In this document: positions 32,349 to 40,093 of the stretch, in pieces
Layout of the letters: each line of letters opens with the position of its first letter
How positions within the stretch are numbered: the first letter of the stretch is position 1
From: Streptomyces sp. V1I1
Lineage (GTDB): Bacteria; Actinomycetota; Actinomycetes; Streptomycetales; Streptomycetaceae
Assembly (NCBI RefSeq): GCF_030817355.1
Contig: NZ_JAUSZH010000001.1
Location: forward strand, 434,001 to 498,000
Reading direction: 5' to 3'
Length of the DNA stretch: 64,000 nt
Program-made: the position numbers and the translations under genes
The notes under the pieces: model-generated
Database searches by the model: none
The model's input: the letters and a program-made list of their open reading frames with translations, nothing else
Told to the model about the DNA's origin: nothing

Positions 32349-34517
32349 TCACCAGGTCGAGGGCGCGGGGCCGACATGGCGGAAGGCGCCGTCCTCCACC
32401 CGGTGGTAGAAGACGCCCCCTGCCTTGAAGCGCCCGTCCTCGGGCCGGAAGGCGTACGGCTTGGTGATGCCCCGGTAGCTGCTCCTGCGCAGCAACCCGA
32501 CGAGAGTCCTGCGGTCCGGCACGCTCCGCTGCTGCTTGTGGTGTGCGACCAGTTGCTGAATGACGAGGTTGACGACGTCGTACGCCTCGGCCGCGAAGTA
32601 GCCGGGGGCGGCTTTGTACCGCTTGCGGAAGGCGGAGGTGAACGTCTTCGCCGCGGGCACGGCGGCGGGGTCGACGAACGACGCGGCGAGCATCCAGCCT
32701 TCTGCGGCCTCCCCCGCCGATTCCACGAACTGCGAGTCCAGCACCGCTTGCGGGGCGATGCGCGGTCCGGTGAAGCCAGCCGCCGCCAGATCGCGGGCGA
32801 ACCGGCCCGCCCCCTCCGCGTAGCCGCAGTAACTGAAGGAGTCCACACCGGCCTTGAGCATGTCGGCGATCACGGGTTTGAAGTCCTCGAGGTTCGCGGG
32901 CACGACCCGGGGATAGGGGACGCGCCCGAAGGCGCGCATGCCGTAGTTGGCGATGGTGACCGATTCCCAGCCGTACTGGCCCGCTGTCCGGTCCTGGAGC
33001 AGGCCCGGGCGGGCCGACTTGTGTTCGGCCGCCGGATAGAGGCCGAGGGGCACCGAGACCATCGCGTCTCCGGGCCGGGCCGCCAGAAAGGAACGGTTGT
33101 CCGCCTTCGGCAGATCCATCGCGCCGGGCGAGACGGCGATCAGCGGCAGCAGCGCCTCGTCGTAGGTGGGCAGTACAGCCCGGGCCGTCTCATCACCGGT
33201 CGGGCCGAGCACGGCGAGCACCCTGCGGTCTGCGGTGAACTGCTTGGCGACGGCCGGCGCGCGCGCGGGGCTGCCACCGTCGTCGAGCGCCTTGAGGCCC
33301 AGGTTGAAGGGCTTGTCCCGGCGGGAGTTGAACTGCTCGACGGCGAGGCGGGCGCCCTGTTCCTGGGCGCGGCCGGCGGCCTTGTTCTCGCCGCTGAGAT
33401 CGGCCTGTACGCCGATGGTCCAGCCGCGGGCCTGCGCGGCGTTGTCCGCGGCAGGTGAGGAGTCGTCGCGCAGCGCTGCCCAGGCGCCCACACCGCCACC
33501 CGCGAGGATGACGGCCCCTCCGGCGGCGAGCAGGAACTTTCGCCGGGAGGCAGACGCCTGACGTTCCGCAGCTTCCGCGGCCGGTGTCTCGTCGCTCGCG
33601 GCATCGGCCCGGGTCGGCTCGATGTCGGGCAGCGCGAGCATCTCGGTGGAGCGCTCGGCGATCATCCGTACGACGTCGTCGGGCAGCCAGTCGACACTGT
33701 CCTCGGGTGCGTCGTCGACCAGGCCCTCGTCGAGTTCCGCGGCAGTGGGGCGCTCGGCCGGGTCCTTGGCCAGGCACCGGGCCAGCAGCCCGGCTGTCTC
33801 CTCGTCCACGCCGTCGAGATCGGGCTCGTCATGGACCGTGCGATACAGCAGCGCGTCGACCGCGCCCGCGCCGAACGGCGGCCGCCCGGTCGCCGCGTAC
33901 GCCAACAGGCAGCCCAGCGAGAAAATGTCGCTCGGCCCTCCCGTCTCCGCGCCGCGTGCCTCCGCCTGCTCGGGCGAGAGAAAGCCGGGCGTGCCGACGA
34001 TCATGTCCGCCGAAGTGATCGCCGTGTCGTCGGCGGAACGCGCGATGCCGAAATCGATGAGCCTCGGGCCGTCCAGGGCGAGCAGCACATTGCCGGGCTT
34101 CACATCGCGGTGCACCAGGCCCGCGGCGTGCACCGCGTCGAGTGCCCCGGCGAGCATCTTGCCCAGCACCCGTACGCACCGCGGAGGCAGCGGGCCGCAG
34201 GCCGCGACCGCCTCGGCGAGCGAGGGCCCGGGCACGAAGGCGGTGGCGAGCCAGGGTGAATCCGCGTCAGGGTCGGCACCGGTGACGGGCACCGCCCAGG
34301 GGCTGGTGACCCGCCGGGCGGCCTCGACCTCGCGGCGAAATCGGGCGCGGAAGTCGGGCTCGGCGGCGTACTCGGCCTGGATGACCTTCACAGCCGCGAG
34401 CGCGCCCTGGTCCGTACGGCCAAGGTAGACGACGCCCATGCCGCCCTCGCCGAGCCGGGCGAGGAGACGATAGCCCGCGATGCGCGAAGGATCGGAAGGC
34501 AGCAGCTCACTTGTCAT
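32349..34517 (-). CDS. Ser/Thr kinase fused to an ABC-type substrate-binding domain (first copy)
   Basis: A 722-residue paralogue of the following gene. Kinase motifs are GEGGMGVVY, AVKVIQAEY, HRDVKPGNVLL and DFGIARS. The membrane segment begins ASRRKFLLAAGGAVILAGG, again a twin-arginine-like SRRxFL followed by a hydrophobic stretch. The extracytoplasmic part has IGVQADLSGENKAAGRAQEQ and VLGPTGDETARAVLPTYDEA, typical of Leu/Ile/Val-binding-protein folds. No other transporter component lies nearby, so the binding domain probably serves sensing, not import. ATG 34517 overlaps the lipoprotein stop by four bases (ATGA), indicating coupled translation. The two copies differ enough in the binding domain to recognise different ligands. 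Confidence 0.9.
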   Translation of the reverse strand: MTSELLPSDPSRIAGYRLLARLGEGGMGVVYLGRTDQGALAAVKVIQAEYAAEPDFRARFRREVEAARRVTSPWAVPVTGADPDADSPWLATAFVPGPSLAEAVAACGPLPPRCVRVLGKMLAGALDAVHAAGLVHRDVKPGNVLLALDGPRLIDFGIARSADDTAITSADMIVGTPGFLSPEQAEARGAETGGPSDIFSLGCLLAYAATGRPPFGAGAVDALLYRTVHDEPDLDGVDEETAGLLARCLAKDPAERPTAAELDEGLVDDAPEDSVDWLPDDVVRMIAERSTEMLALPDIEPTRADAASDETPAAEAAERQASASRRKFLLAAGGAVILAGGGVGAWAALRDDSSPAADNAAQARGWTIGVQADLSGENKAAGRAQEQGARLAVEQFNSRRDKPFNLGLKALDDGGSPARAPAVAKQFTADRRVLAVLGPTGDETARAVLPTYDEALLPLIAVSPGAMDLPKADNRSFLAARPGDAMVSVPLGLYPAAEHKSARPGLLQDRTAGQYGWESVTIANYGMRAFGRVPYPRVVPANLEDFKPVIADMLKAGVDSFSYCGYAEGAGRFARDLAAAGFTGPRIAPQAVLDSQFVESAGEAAEGWMLAASFVDPAAVPAAKTFTSAFRKRYKAAPGYFAAEAYDVVNLVIQQLVAHHKQQRSVPDRRTLVGLLRRSSYRGITKPYAFRPEDGRFKAGGVFYHRVEDGAFRHVGPAPSTW

Positions 34518-35320
34518 TGAGCGGCCTCCAGTTCCTTCTGAAGGCGGATCAGCATGGAGCTGACGGCGGCGCTCGTAGCCGCGTCCAGCTCCTCCTTGGT
34601 ACGGCCCTTCGATCCCTTGCTCACGACCGCGACCGTCACCTGGCCGATGCGCGCCTGGTCCCAGTAGTAGGGGTGAGGGCCGCCGAGATCGTCGCTGTAG
34701 TACTCGCCCAACTCGCCGAGCGCGTCGTCGGCGTAGCGGTTGCCGCCGGCACCGAACACCGTGCCCTGGGAAAGCAGACCGGTGATCTTCTCACTCCGGC
34801 TCAGCTGCTGCTGGGGGCAGCGCAGCACCTCCTCGAGGGTGCGGGCCAACTCCCAGTCGGCGCCCCTGACATCGCGGTGAACCGTCACGACGGCGGAGAC
34901 GCTTAGGGGGCCTTTGCCGCCCTGGGCAGGGAGTTCGCTGTGGCGGGTGAGGCTGGCGAGCACGCCGGAAGGCAGCGGGGACTGCTGCCAGAGGCAGTCC
35001 CCGTCAAGGACGGCCCACACGGCCGGATCGCTTTCGTACGGCGCGCGTCTGACGAAGCCGGGGCCGAAGTGCTCGGGTCCGGCGGCCACAGTGCGGGCGA
35101 GACGCACACCGTCCGCGGCGGTCTTGGGGGCACGCTCGGGGCCGGGGGTGAAGTCCATCCCGGTGGGACTCGGCGTCGCGGTGGGGCTCGGTTTCTGCTG
35201 CGCGGTCGTCGTCGGACTTGCCCTTTTGGCCGCTGGTTCCGGTTCGGAGGAGCAGCCGCTCCAGATCAGTCCGCCCGCCAGCACCGCACAGCAGGTCCGT
35301 AACGTTCGCGCATAGGGCAC
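34514..35320 (-). CDS. Putative lipoprotein in the kinase operon
   Basis: A 268-residue exported protein. GTG 35320 follows GGGGGAGG, and the N-terminus VPYARTLRTCCAVLAGG, then IWSGCSS, is a lipoprotein-type signal with the cysteine at residue 23, although tryptophan at -3 makes the lipobox atypical. A Ser/Thr/Pro linker follows, then a globular domain with FGPGFVRRAPYESDPAVWAV and LDGDCLWQQSPLPSGVLASL. No family is recognised. The longer open frame to 35824 lacks support. Being first in an operon with two sensor kinases, it could be an accessory ligand-binding or cell-surface subunit; that is inference. Confidence 0.75.
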   Translation of the reverse strand: MPYARTLRTCCAVLAGGLIWSGCSSEPEPAAKRASPTTTAQQKPSPTATPSPTGMDFTPGPERAPKTAADGVRLARTVAAGPEHFGPGFVRRAPYESDPAVWAVLDGDCLWQQSPLPSGVLASLTRHSELPAQGGKGPLSVSAVVTVHRDVRGADWELARTLEEVLRCPQQQLSRSEKITGLLSQGTVFGAGGNRYADDALGELGEYYSDDLGGPHPYYWDQARIGQVTVAVVSKGSKGRTKEELDAATSAAVSSMLIRLQKELEAAQ

Positions 35321-35674
35321 GAAACCTCCCCCAGGTCGTGCGCCGATCCTACGACCTGAGCGGGTGACCCAACAGGCCTTCTTTATACGGCTGTTGATCT
35401 CTTCGAACCCGTCACGCCGCCCGCCCGTTGCTGCGCGGCCGATCCGGATAGCAGATTGTTCCGCAGCTCGTACGCCGTGATCTCGGAGCGGTACTCCACC
35501 CACTGCTGCTTCTAGAATTGTCTGCAGTTGAGAATACGGACGCTGCTGCTTCTGCTTTGTGGGGTGGTGCATGACACGCACAAGCATTGCAGCCCGCCTC
35601 AGGCTGCTTCCGCCGGTTAGAGTTCGATGCCTGACGGAAACTCGCGCGGAACCGGCGAATGAGAGGGAGAGATA
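35321..35674. other. Divergent intergenic region, no recognised element
   Basis: About 350 bases between the lipoprotein operon and the GYD gene. No gene is evident. It is somewhat less GC-rich around 35510-35550, as expected of a promoter region, but no clear -35/-10 pair stands out. Confidence 0.4.
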
Positions 35675-36001
35675 ATGCCGCTCTATCTGACGAGGTTCAG
35701 CTACACGCCGGAGACCTGGGCCAGGCTGATTGGCAACCCAGAGGACCGTGGAAAGGCCGCTCAATCGTATGTCGAGTCGGTCGGTGGCAAGCTCCATGGG
35801 TTCTGGTACGCCTTCGGCAGACACGACGGCTACACCCTGTGGGAAGCCCCCGACAACGTTTCCATGGCCGCCGTTGCGCTGGCGATTACTGGCGGCCGTG
35901 CGCTTAGCTCGTTGGAAACGACAGTCCTTCTGACCGTTGGCGAAACAATGGACGCCCTGCGCAAGGCCGAGGAAATCCAGTACCGAGCTCCTGGCGCGTA
36001 G
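35675..36001 (+). CDS. GYD domain-containing protein
   Basis: A 108-residue protein of the GYD family (a dimeric alpha/beta barrel-like fold). It begins MPLYLTRFSYTPETWARLIG, with the characteristic VESVGGKLHGFWYAFGRHDG and GYTLWEAPDN segments, the latter containing the Gly-Tyr region that names the family. The C-terminus MDALRKAEEIQYRAPG is typical. The function of these small proteins is unknown; they are often called stress or antibiotic-biosynthesis-monooxygenase-like. ATG 35675 is preceded by GAGGGAGAG. It is a single gene. Confidence 0.85.
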   Translation: MPLYLTRFSYTPETWARLIGNPEDRGKAAQSYVESVGGKLHGFWYAFGRHDGYTLWEAPDNVSMAAVALAITGGRALSSLETTVLLTVGETMDALRKAEEIQYRAPGA

Positions 36002-36047
36002 CGGCTCGCGCTTAACCCGCTGACGACCGCGACCTCGCGCAGGGGAA

Positions 36048-36719
36048 TCACCCGCGGCCCCCGGCCCGTCCGGCGGGCGCAGGCGCCAGGACGTGCTTTT
36101 TCAGCGGTTCCCACCAGGGCCGGTTGTCCCGGTACCAGACGACGGTCTCGGCGAGTCCGCTCGCGAACTCCTTGCGCGGCACATAGCCGAGTTCGTCGTG
36201 GATCCTGCTCCAGTCCACGAAGTAGCGCCGGTCGTGGCCCTTGCGGTCCTCGACGTACTCCACCATCTCCCAGCCGGCACCACATGCCTTCAGCAGAAGG
36301 GCCGTCAGCTCCTTGTTGCTCAACTCGGTGCCCCCGCCAATGTTGTAGACCTCGCCGGGAACGCCCTTGGTGCGGACGAGATCGACACCGCGCACGTGGT
36401 CGTCGATGTGCAGCCAGTCGCGGACGTTGAGCCCGTCCCCGTACAGCGGCACTGTCAGGCCGTCCAGCAGGTTGGTGATGAACAGCGGGATGTAGGTGAC
36501 CTTGAGTCCGAAGTCGGAGGCGTCGCCGACGGCTTGCTCGGTCTCCTTGGCCGTCTCCCCGACGATCATGCCGACTTCGACGATGTCCGCTGCCGCGATC
36601 GCTTCCAGACCGTAGAAGAGGATCGGCTTGTTGGCGACGGGCACCAGTTGTTTCGCGGACGTATGGGTGATCGGCCGCAGGCGCGTACCCGCGCCCCCGG
36701 ACAACACGAGAGCCTTCAC
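36048..36719 (-). pseudogene. RmlA-RmlB deletion chimera (dTDP-sugar biosynthesis relic)
   Basis: A 223-residue frame made of two unrelated halves. From GTG 36719 the first 75 or so residues are a StrD/RmlA-type glucose-1-phosphate thymidylyltransferase: VKALVLSGGAGTRLRPITHT, KQLVPVANKPILFYGLEAIA, ending VTYIP. The sequence then jumps to the last 140 residues of an RmlB/StrE dTDP-glucose 4,6-dehydratase: GDGLNVRDWLHIDDHVRGVD, VYNIGGGTELSNKELT, and YFVDWSRIHDELGYVPRKEF. The dehydratase half lacks the NAD-binding glycine motif and the Tyr-x3-Lys pair, and the transferase half lacks most of its sugar-binding fold. Both activities should be lost. The simplest explanation is an in-frame deletion across adjacent rmlA and rmlB genes of a former deoxysugar or antibiotic cluster. 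Confidence 0.85.
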
Positions 36720-37048
36720 GTTTCCATCCCGGTGGCGAGTGTGGTCAAGGTGCGGTGGAGTCCACCGTGATGGCCAGGGAGGGACACACTGCTCCGCCTC
36801 TTCCACCGCTTCCGTCAGGTGCTCTGGTGGCTCGCTCACGCGCAACACGACGCAGCCGTCGTCCTCGCGCTGCTCGAAGACATCGCCTACGGTCATCGCA
36901 CACAGACCGGCTCGGGGTCTCCGGGCGCCGGGGTCTCGGTACGTTCTTCGACGCCGGAAGGGCGGCGCAGTAACGCCCCGACCGCAAGAACGCGTCGCCG
37001 CGGCTTCGCCACGTGGGCCGTCGGCGTCGGCGTCGGGTGTGCAGACTG
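36720..37048. other. Intergenic region between relic genes
   Basis: About 330 bases without a recognised gene; all frames are arginine- or serine-rich and overlap in several directions. Possibly further decayed cluster DNA. Confidence 0.4.
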
Positions 37049-37756
37049 TCAGCGCCGTGCCCCCATCGCAATCCCGGCTCCGTGCGCCGTGCGTGAGCGA
37101 TCGGAGGGTACGGCGATTGCCGTCATGACCAGGCCCGCCCGCACGGCCCAGCGCCCCTCGAATCCGGTCAGCACGGAGTCACCGAGCCGCCATCCGGGCA
37201 CCAGCAGCTCTGCGGTGAAGGTCCCGCCGTCCGGGTCGAAGGTGATGAACGCGTCCTCGAACTCCAGCGGACGCCCGGTCATCGGGAACCACGCCTTGTA
37301 CACGGCCTCCTTGGCACTGAACAGGAGCCGGTCCCAGGGCAGCGACGGTTCGCGGCGACGGCACCGGAGAAGCCCGGCACGCTCCCCGGGCAGCGCCACG
37401 GCCTCCAGGATCCCGTCCGGCAGCGGACTTGCGGGCTCGGCGTCGGCGCCCAGAGCGAGCACGTCCCCCTGCCGCGCCACGACGGCGGCGGCGTACCCGT
37501 CACAGTGGGTGATGGCCCCCAAGACCCCGGACGGCCATCGCGGTTCCCCGCGCGGTCCCGGCAGGATCGGTGCGGGCGGCGCGCCGATCCCGGCCATTGC
37601 CCGGCGGGCGCACCAGCGGCCTGCCGCGAACTCCCGTTTGCGCTTGTCAACCGCGCGCGAGACGAAGGGCTCCTCTTCGCTCAGAAGCGCCCCGGCCGGC
37701 GGGTCGCCGAAGATCTCCGCCACGGAGGCCGAGTCCGGCAGCAACTCGTCGATCAT
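37049..37756 (-). CDS. 4'-phosphopantetheinyl transferase (Sfp/EntD type)
   Basis: A 235-residue enzyme that moves the phosphopantetheine arm of coenzyme A onto acyl or peptidyl carrier proteins. Family motifs are present: RKREFAAGRWCARRAM, LGAITHCDGYAAAVVA, the magnesium-binding ALGADAEP, and LLFSAKEAVYKAW with the FSxKEAxYK core. ATG 37756 (MIDELLPDSASVAEIF) follows GGAGACTGCG. It appears intact. It is the only gene of the 36-38.5 kb relic zone with all its motifs, and may have been kept because it serves carrier proteins encoded elsewhere. Confidence 0.9.
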   Translation of the reverse strand: MIDELLPDSASVAEIFGDPPAGALLSEEEPFVSRAVDKRKREFAAGRWCARRAMAGIGAPPAPILPGPRGEPRWPSGVLGAITHCDGYAAAVVARQGDVLALGADAEPASPLPDGILEAVALPGERAGLLRCRRREPSLPWDRLLFSAKEAVYKAWFPMTGRPLEFEDAFITFDPDGGTFTAELLVPGWRLGDSVLTGFEGRWAVRAGLVMTAIAVPSDRSRTAHGAGIAMGARR

Positions 37757-38077
37757 CGCAGTCTCCCGTCGGTGCACCTGTGGTGGTTGACCTCGCGAGA
37801 CTTCGGCGCAGAGCAGCCACTCGCCACGCTTGGCCAGGGTGAGACTACGTCGCGCTCACGAAGCGGACCAATCGAAGTCGCAGGTCGCGCCGTGAAGTAC
37901 CGGGGAAATGACCAGACTTCCCCAGCATCCTGCGGTCAGCCCTTGCGCAGCGGAGCCCGTACTGCCTGGATACGTCCAGGGCAGCAGCCCGCATCTCCCG
38001 AATCGGCTCGAACCACCGTCGCCCGCTTCGCACCGACTCCCGAGGCGCCGGTCTACTGGAAAGGACGGATCAGCCCC
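37757..38077. other. Intergenic region between PPTase and thioesterase relic
   Basis: About 320 bases between divergent genes, with no recognised gene or clear promoter. Confidence 0.35.
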
Positions 38078-38422
38078 ATGAGTTCATCCTCTGTGGACGA
38101 GGGTCTGTGGTGCCGGCGCTTCCATCCGGCTCCTGACGGGGGTGACCGTCTGGTCTGCTTTCCACACGCCGGGGGCTCGGCGAGCTTCCACTTCCCGGTG
38201 GCCGGGGGCGGTGCTGAGCTCCCCCGTGACCGCGATCGTGGGGACGAGGACCCGAAGACCTCCCTCGAGGAGGCCCTGGCCTGGGAGGATCACACCAGGG
38301 GCGGATTCGACCTCCAGGTGCTGCCGGGAGGGCACTTCTATCTCACCGATCAGCAAACCGAGGTCATGAGGCTGCTCAGCGATCACTTGGCCTCCACCGC
38401 CGTGTCCGGCCGTCCGTCGTGA
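38078..38422 (+). pseudogene. Type II thioesterase with an internal deletion
   Basis: A 114-residue frame joins the two ends of a type II (editing) thioesterase. The start has RRFHPAPDGGDRLVCFPHAG and SASFHFPVA, the usual N-terminal oxyanion region. The end has DEDPKTSLEEALAWEDHTRG and QVLPGGHFYLTDQ, including the catalytic histidine. The middle of roughly 130 residues with the GHSMG nucleophile is missing, so the protein cannot be an active hydrolase. At the junction a short segment, LSSPVTAIVG, is recognisable only in another frame; the frame returns at a GGGG run (38240-38243) where one more G would be expected. Such enzymes belong to PKS/NRPS clusters, which fits the neighbouring PPTase and sugar-gene relic. 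Confidence 0.82.
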
Positions 38423-38678
38423 TCACCTGCCTGAACTCCAACGCCGACGAGGCGGCAGCCACCGCACCCTGGCCCTGGGCACTCCCGGGACTGAGGTGAC
38501 GGGTCCCCGCTGAGCAGGCCGGCGCCGCCCTCCGCGGTCACCGCTCCCGCCCGGGCAGCCTGCCGTCGAATTTTCGTGCCCGCCACAAGCGGAACACACG
38601 CTGCAACTAGGGTGGTCGCCACCTGCCCGGCGCGCGGCGTGGCGTTCCGAGGGGGACGATGCAGAAACGGCGGCGACG

Positions 38679-39026
38679 ATGGCAGACCCGACTCAGCCCT
38701 CCCCGGGACTCGCCTGTCGCATCCACGCCAACCTCAGACGCCGCCCACCACTGCCCGCACCATCCCCATCAACGGCAGGAACCGCCAGCCAGCGCCTCCT
38801 CTTCGACGTCATCATCAGAGCGCAGGCCCCCATCTGCTGCCACCACCTCAGACTGCTCCTGGGAACACCCTGCCTCCCCATGACACTTCGGGCGCTCAAG
38901 GCACGGATCCAACGACTTCTGCCCGTCTTCACCCACCACGGACTGACCCTCATCGTCGATCACCAGTGGGGGCTGGCGACTTACCGCACCCGCAGCACAA
39001 AAACCCCGGGCAGCACAGGACCGTGA
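38679..39026 (+). CDS. Small hypothetical protein
   Basis: A 115-residue frame, MADPTQPSPGLACRIHANLR onward, with a C-terminal half (SLRALKARIQ-like helix, PVFTHHGLTLIVDHQWGLAT) that looks like a small winged-helix or strand-containing domain. Third codon positions are mostly G or C in this frame. There is no clear ribosome site and I know no family. It is convergent with the coiled-coil regulator gene. Coding is plausible but unproven. Confidence 0.35.
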   Translation: MADPTQPSPGLACRIHANLRRRPPLPAPSPSTAGTASQRLLFDVIIRAQAPICCHHLRLLLGTPCLPMTLRALKARIQRLLPVFTHHGLTLIVDHQWGLATYRTRSTKTPGSTGP

Positions 39027-39126
39027 ACGTGTCCGCTCGGACCATGCCGCACCGCACGGCTGCCGCGACGCAGGACCGTGTCTGCGAACTCTGACGGGAC
39101 CACAAGCCCAAAACACAACCCAGGTC

Positions 39127-39693
39127 TCACCCAGCCGAAGGAGCCGGTTGTTCGGCGGAGGGATTGCCGGTGAGAGCGCTGTAATAGACGGACTTCTGCT
39201 GCTTTGTGCGCTCGCTTTGGTTCTTTGCGACCGATGCTTCCAGGGCGTTGCGCACCAGTGTGACGTTCACCGTGCGCTTCGGGTGTGCCTGCGCCAGCTC
39301 TTTGGTGACTTCGGCCGCTGACCGCGGTTCCTGGTGCTCGGCGAGCAGGGCGACGACGAGTTCGCGCAGCGGCGGACCGGCAGGTTGTGCCTTCGCATCT
39401 GCCTTCGGCTTTAGCGCATTCTTGGGGCGCTTGCCCTTGCCGGCAACCGTGCCGGCGCGACGTGCGCCGGGAACCACTGAGGCCGTTGCCGCCGTGGTCT
39501 CCTTTGCGGGGACGGCCCCCAGGGCCGCCTGCATGCTCACCAACAGCTCGTGATCCTGCTGTAGCGCCTCGAGTTGGTCCTGCAGTGCGGCAGCCTCGGA
39601 CTCGAGGCGTTCTTGTTCCCTCGCGTTGGCCTCGATGTCGGCAGCGACTTGCTGCGCGTATTGGGATTTCAGGGTGGGGTTGTCCTGGGGCAC
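39127..39693 (-). CDS. Coiled-coil winged-helix regulatory protein (copy 1)
   Basis: A 188-residue protein with three parts. Residues 1-65 form a coiled coil (QYAQQVAADIEANAREQERL and following). A basic Ala/Lys linker of about 50 residues follows. The C-terminus is a winged-helix domain: PPLRELVVALLAEHQEPRSA, AEVTKELAQAHPKRTVNVT, LVRNALEASVAKNQ and QQKSVYYSAL. The layout suggests a dimeric DNA-binding protein. It is a close paralogue of the gene at 41978-42562, on the other side of the sulfatase-like gene. GTG 39693 follows GGAAAGAGAG. Both copies share a 16-base promoter-region sequence. Confidence 0.8.
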   Translation of the reverse strand: MPQDNPTLKSQYAQQVAADIEANAREQERLESEAAALQDQLEALQQDHELLVSMQAALGAVPAKETTAATASVVPGARRAGTVAGKGKRPKNALKPKADAKAQPAGPPLRELVVALLAEHQEPRSAAEVTKELAQAHPKRTVNVTLVRNALEASVAKNQSERTKQQKSVYYSALTGNPSAEQPAPSAG

Positions 39694-39729
39694 GACAGCT
39701 CTCTTTCCTCGTGGGTGTGTTGATGCCGG

Positions 39730-39760
39730 ATGCTACCCACACTTACCGCGTTTATAGAAC
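39730..39760 (-). promoter_or_regulatory. Putative promoter of coiled-coil regulator copy 1
   Basis: Reading the minus strand, a -35-like GTTCTA and a -10-like TAGCAT are separated by 19 bases. The segment GTGTGGGTAGCATCCG is identical in the paralogous gene (42596-42611), and the -35-like element is at the same distance. Conservation between two otherwise diverged upstream regions supports a real promoter or operator. Confidence 0.5.
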
Positions 39761-40093
39761 GGCGAAGTAGCTGGTCAGTCTCGTACTGCCCGGCCGGCAC
39801 GAGTGAAGTGCCGCCGACGCCCAGTCCTCCGTCGCGTGTCCAGCGCGCCGAATTGCTCGTCGGCGAGCGGCAGATCGGGGCACCCGTCGTCGGTGTCGAC
39901 CCCGGCCCGCCACCCAGCGGTCGCGGGCACTCGCCGGTGGCCCGGTTCACCCTCACCGGCGTACGCTCCCCGCGCGGGCGACCCTGGTGATTGAACTGAA
40001 GCCGCCTGCAAGCCGTACTGATAACGGCGGCCCCGACCTCCAGAGCCTGGTCCGTCGTGCCACCACCGGGCTTCGCACGGAAGGACCTTCGGG
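39761..40093. other. Divergent intergenic region upstream of the sulfatase-like gene
   Basis: About 330 bases without a recognised gene. It should contain the promoter of the plus-strand membrane enzyme, but none is clear. Confidence 0.35.
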
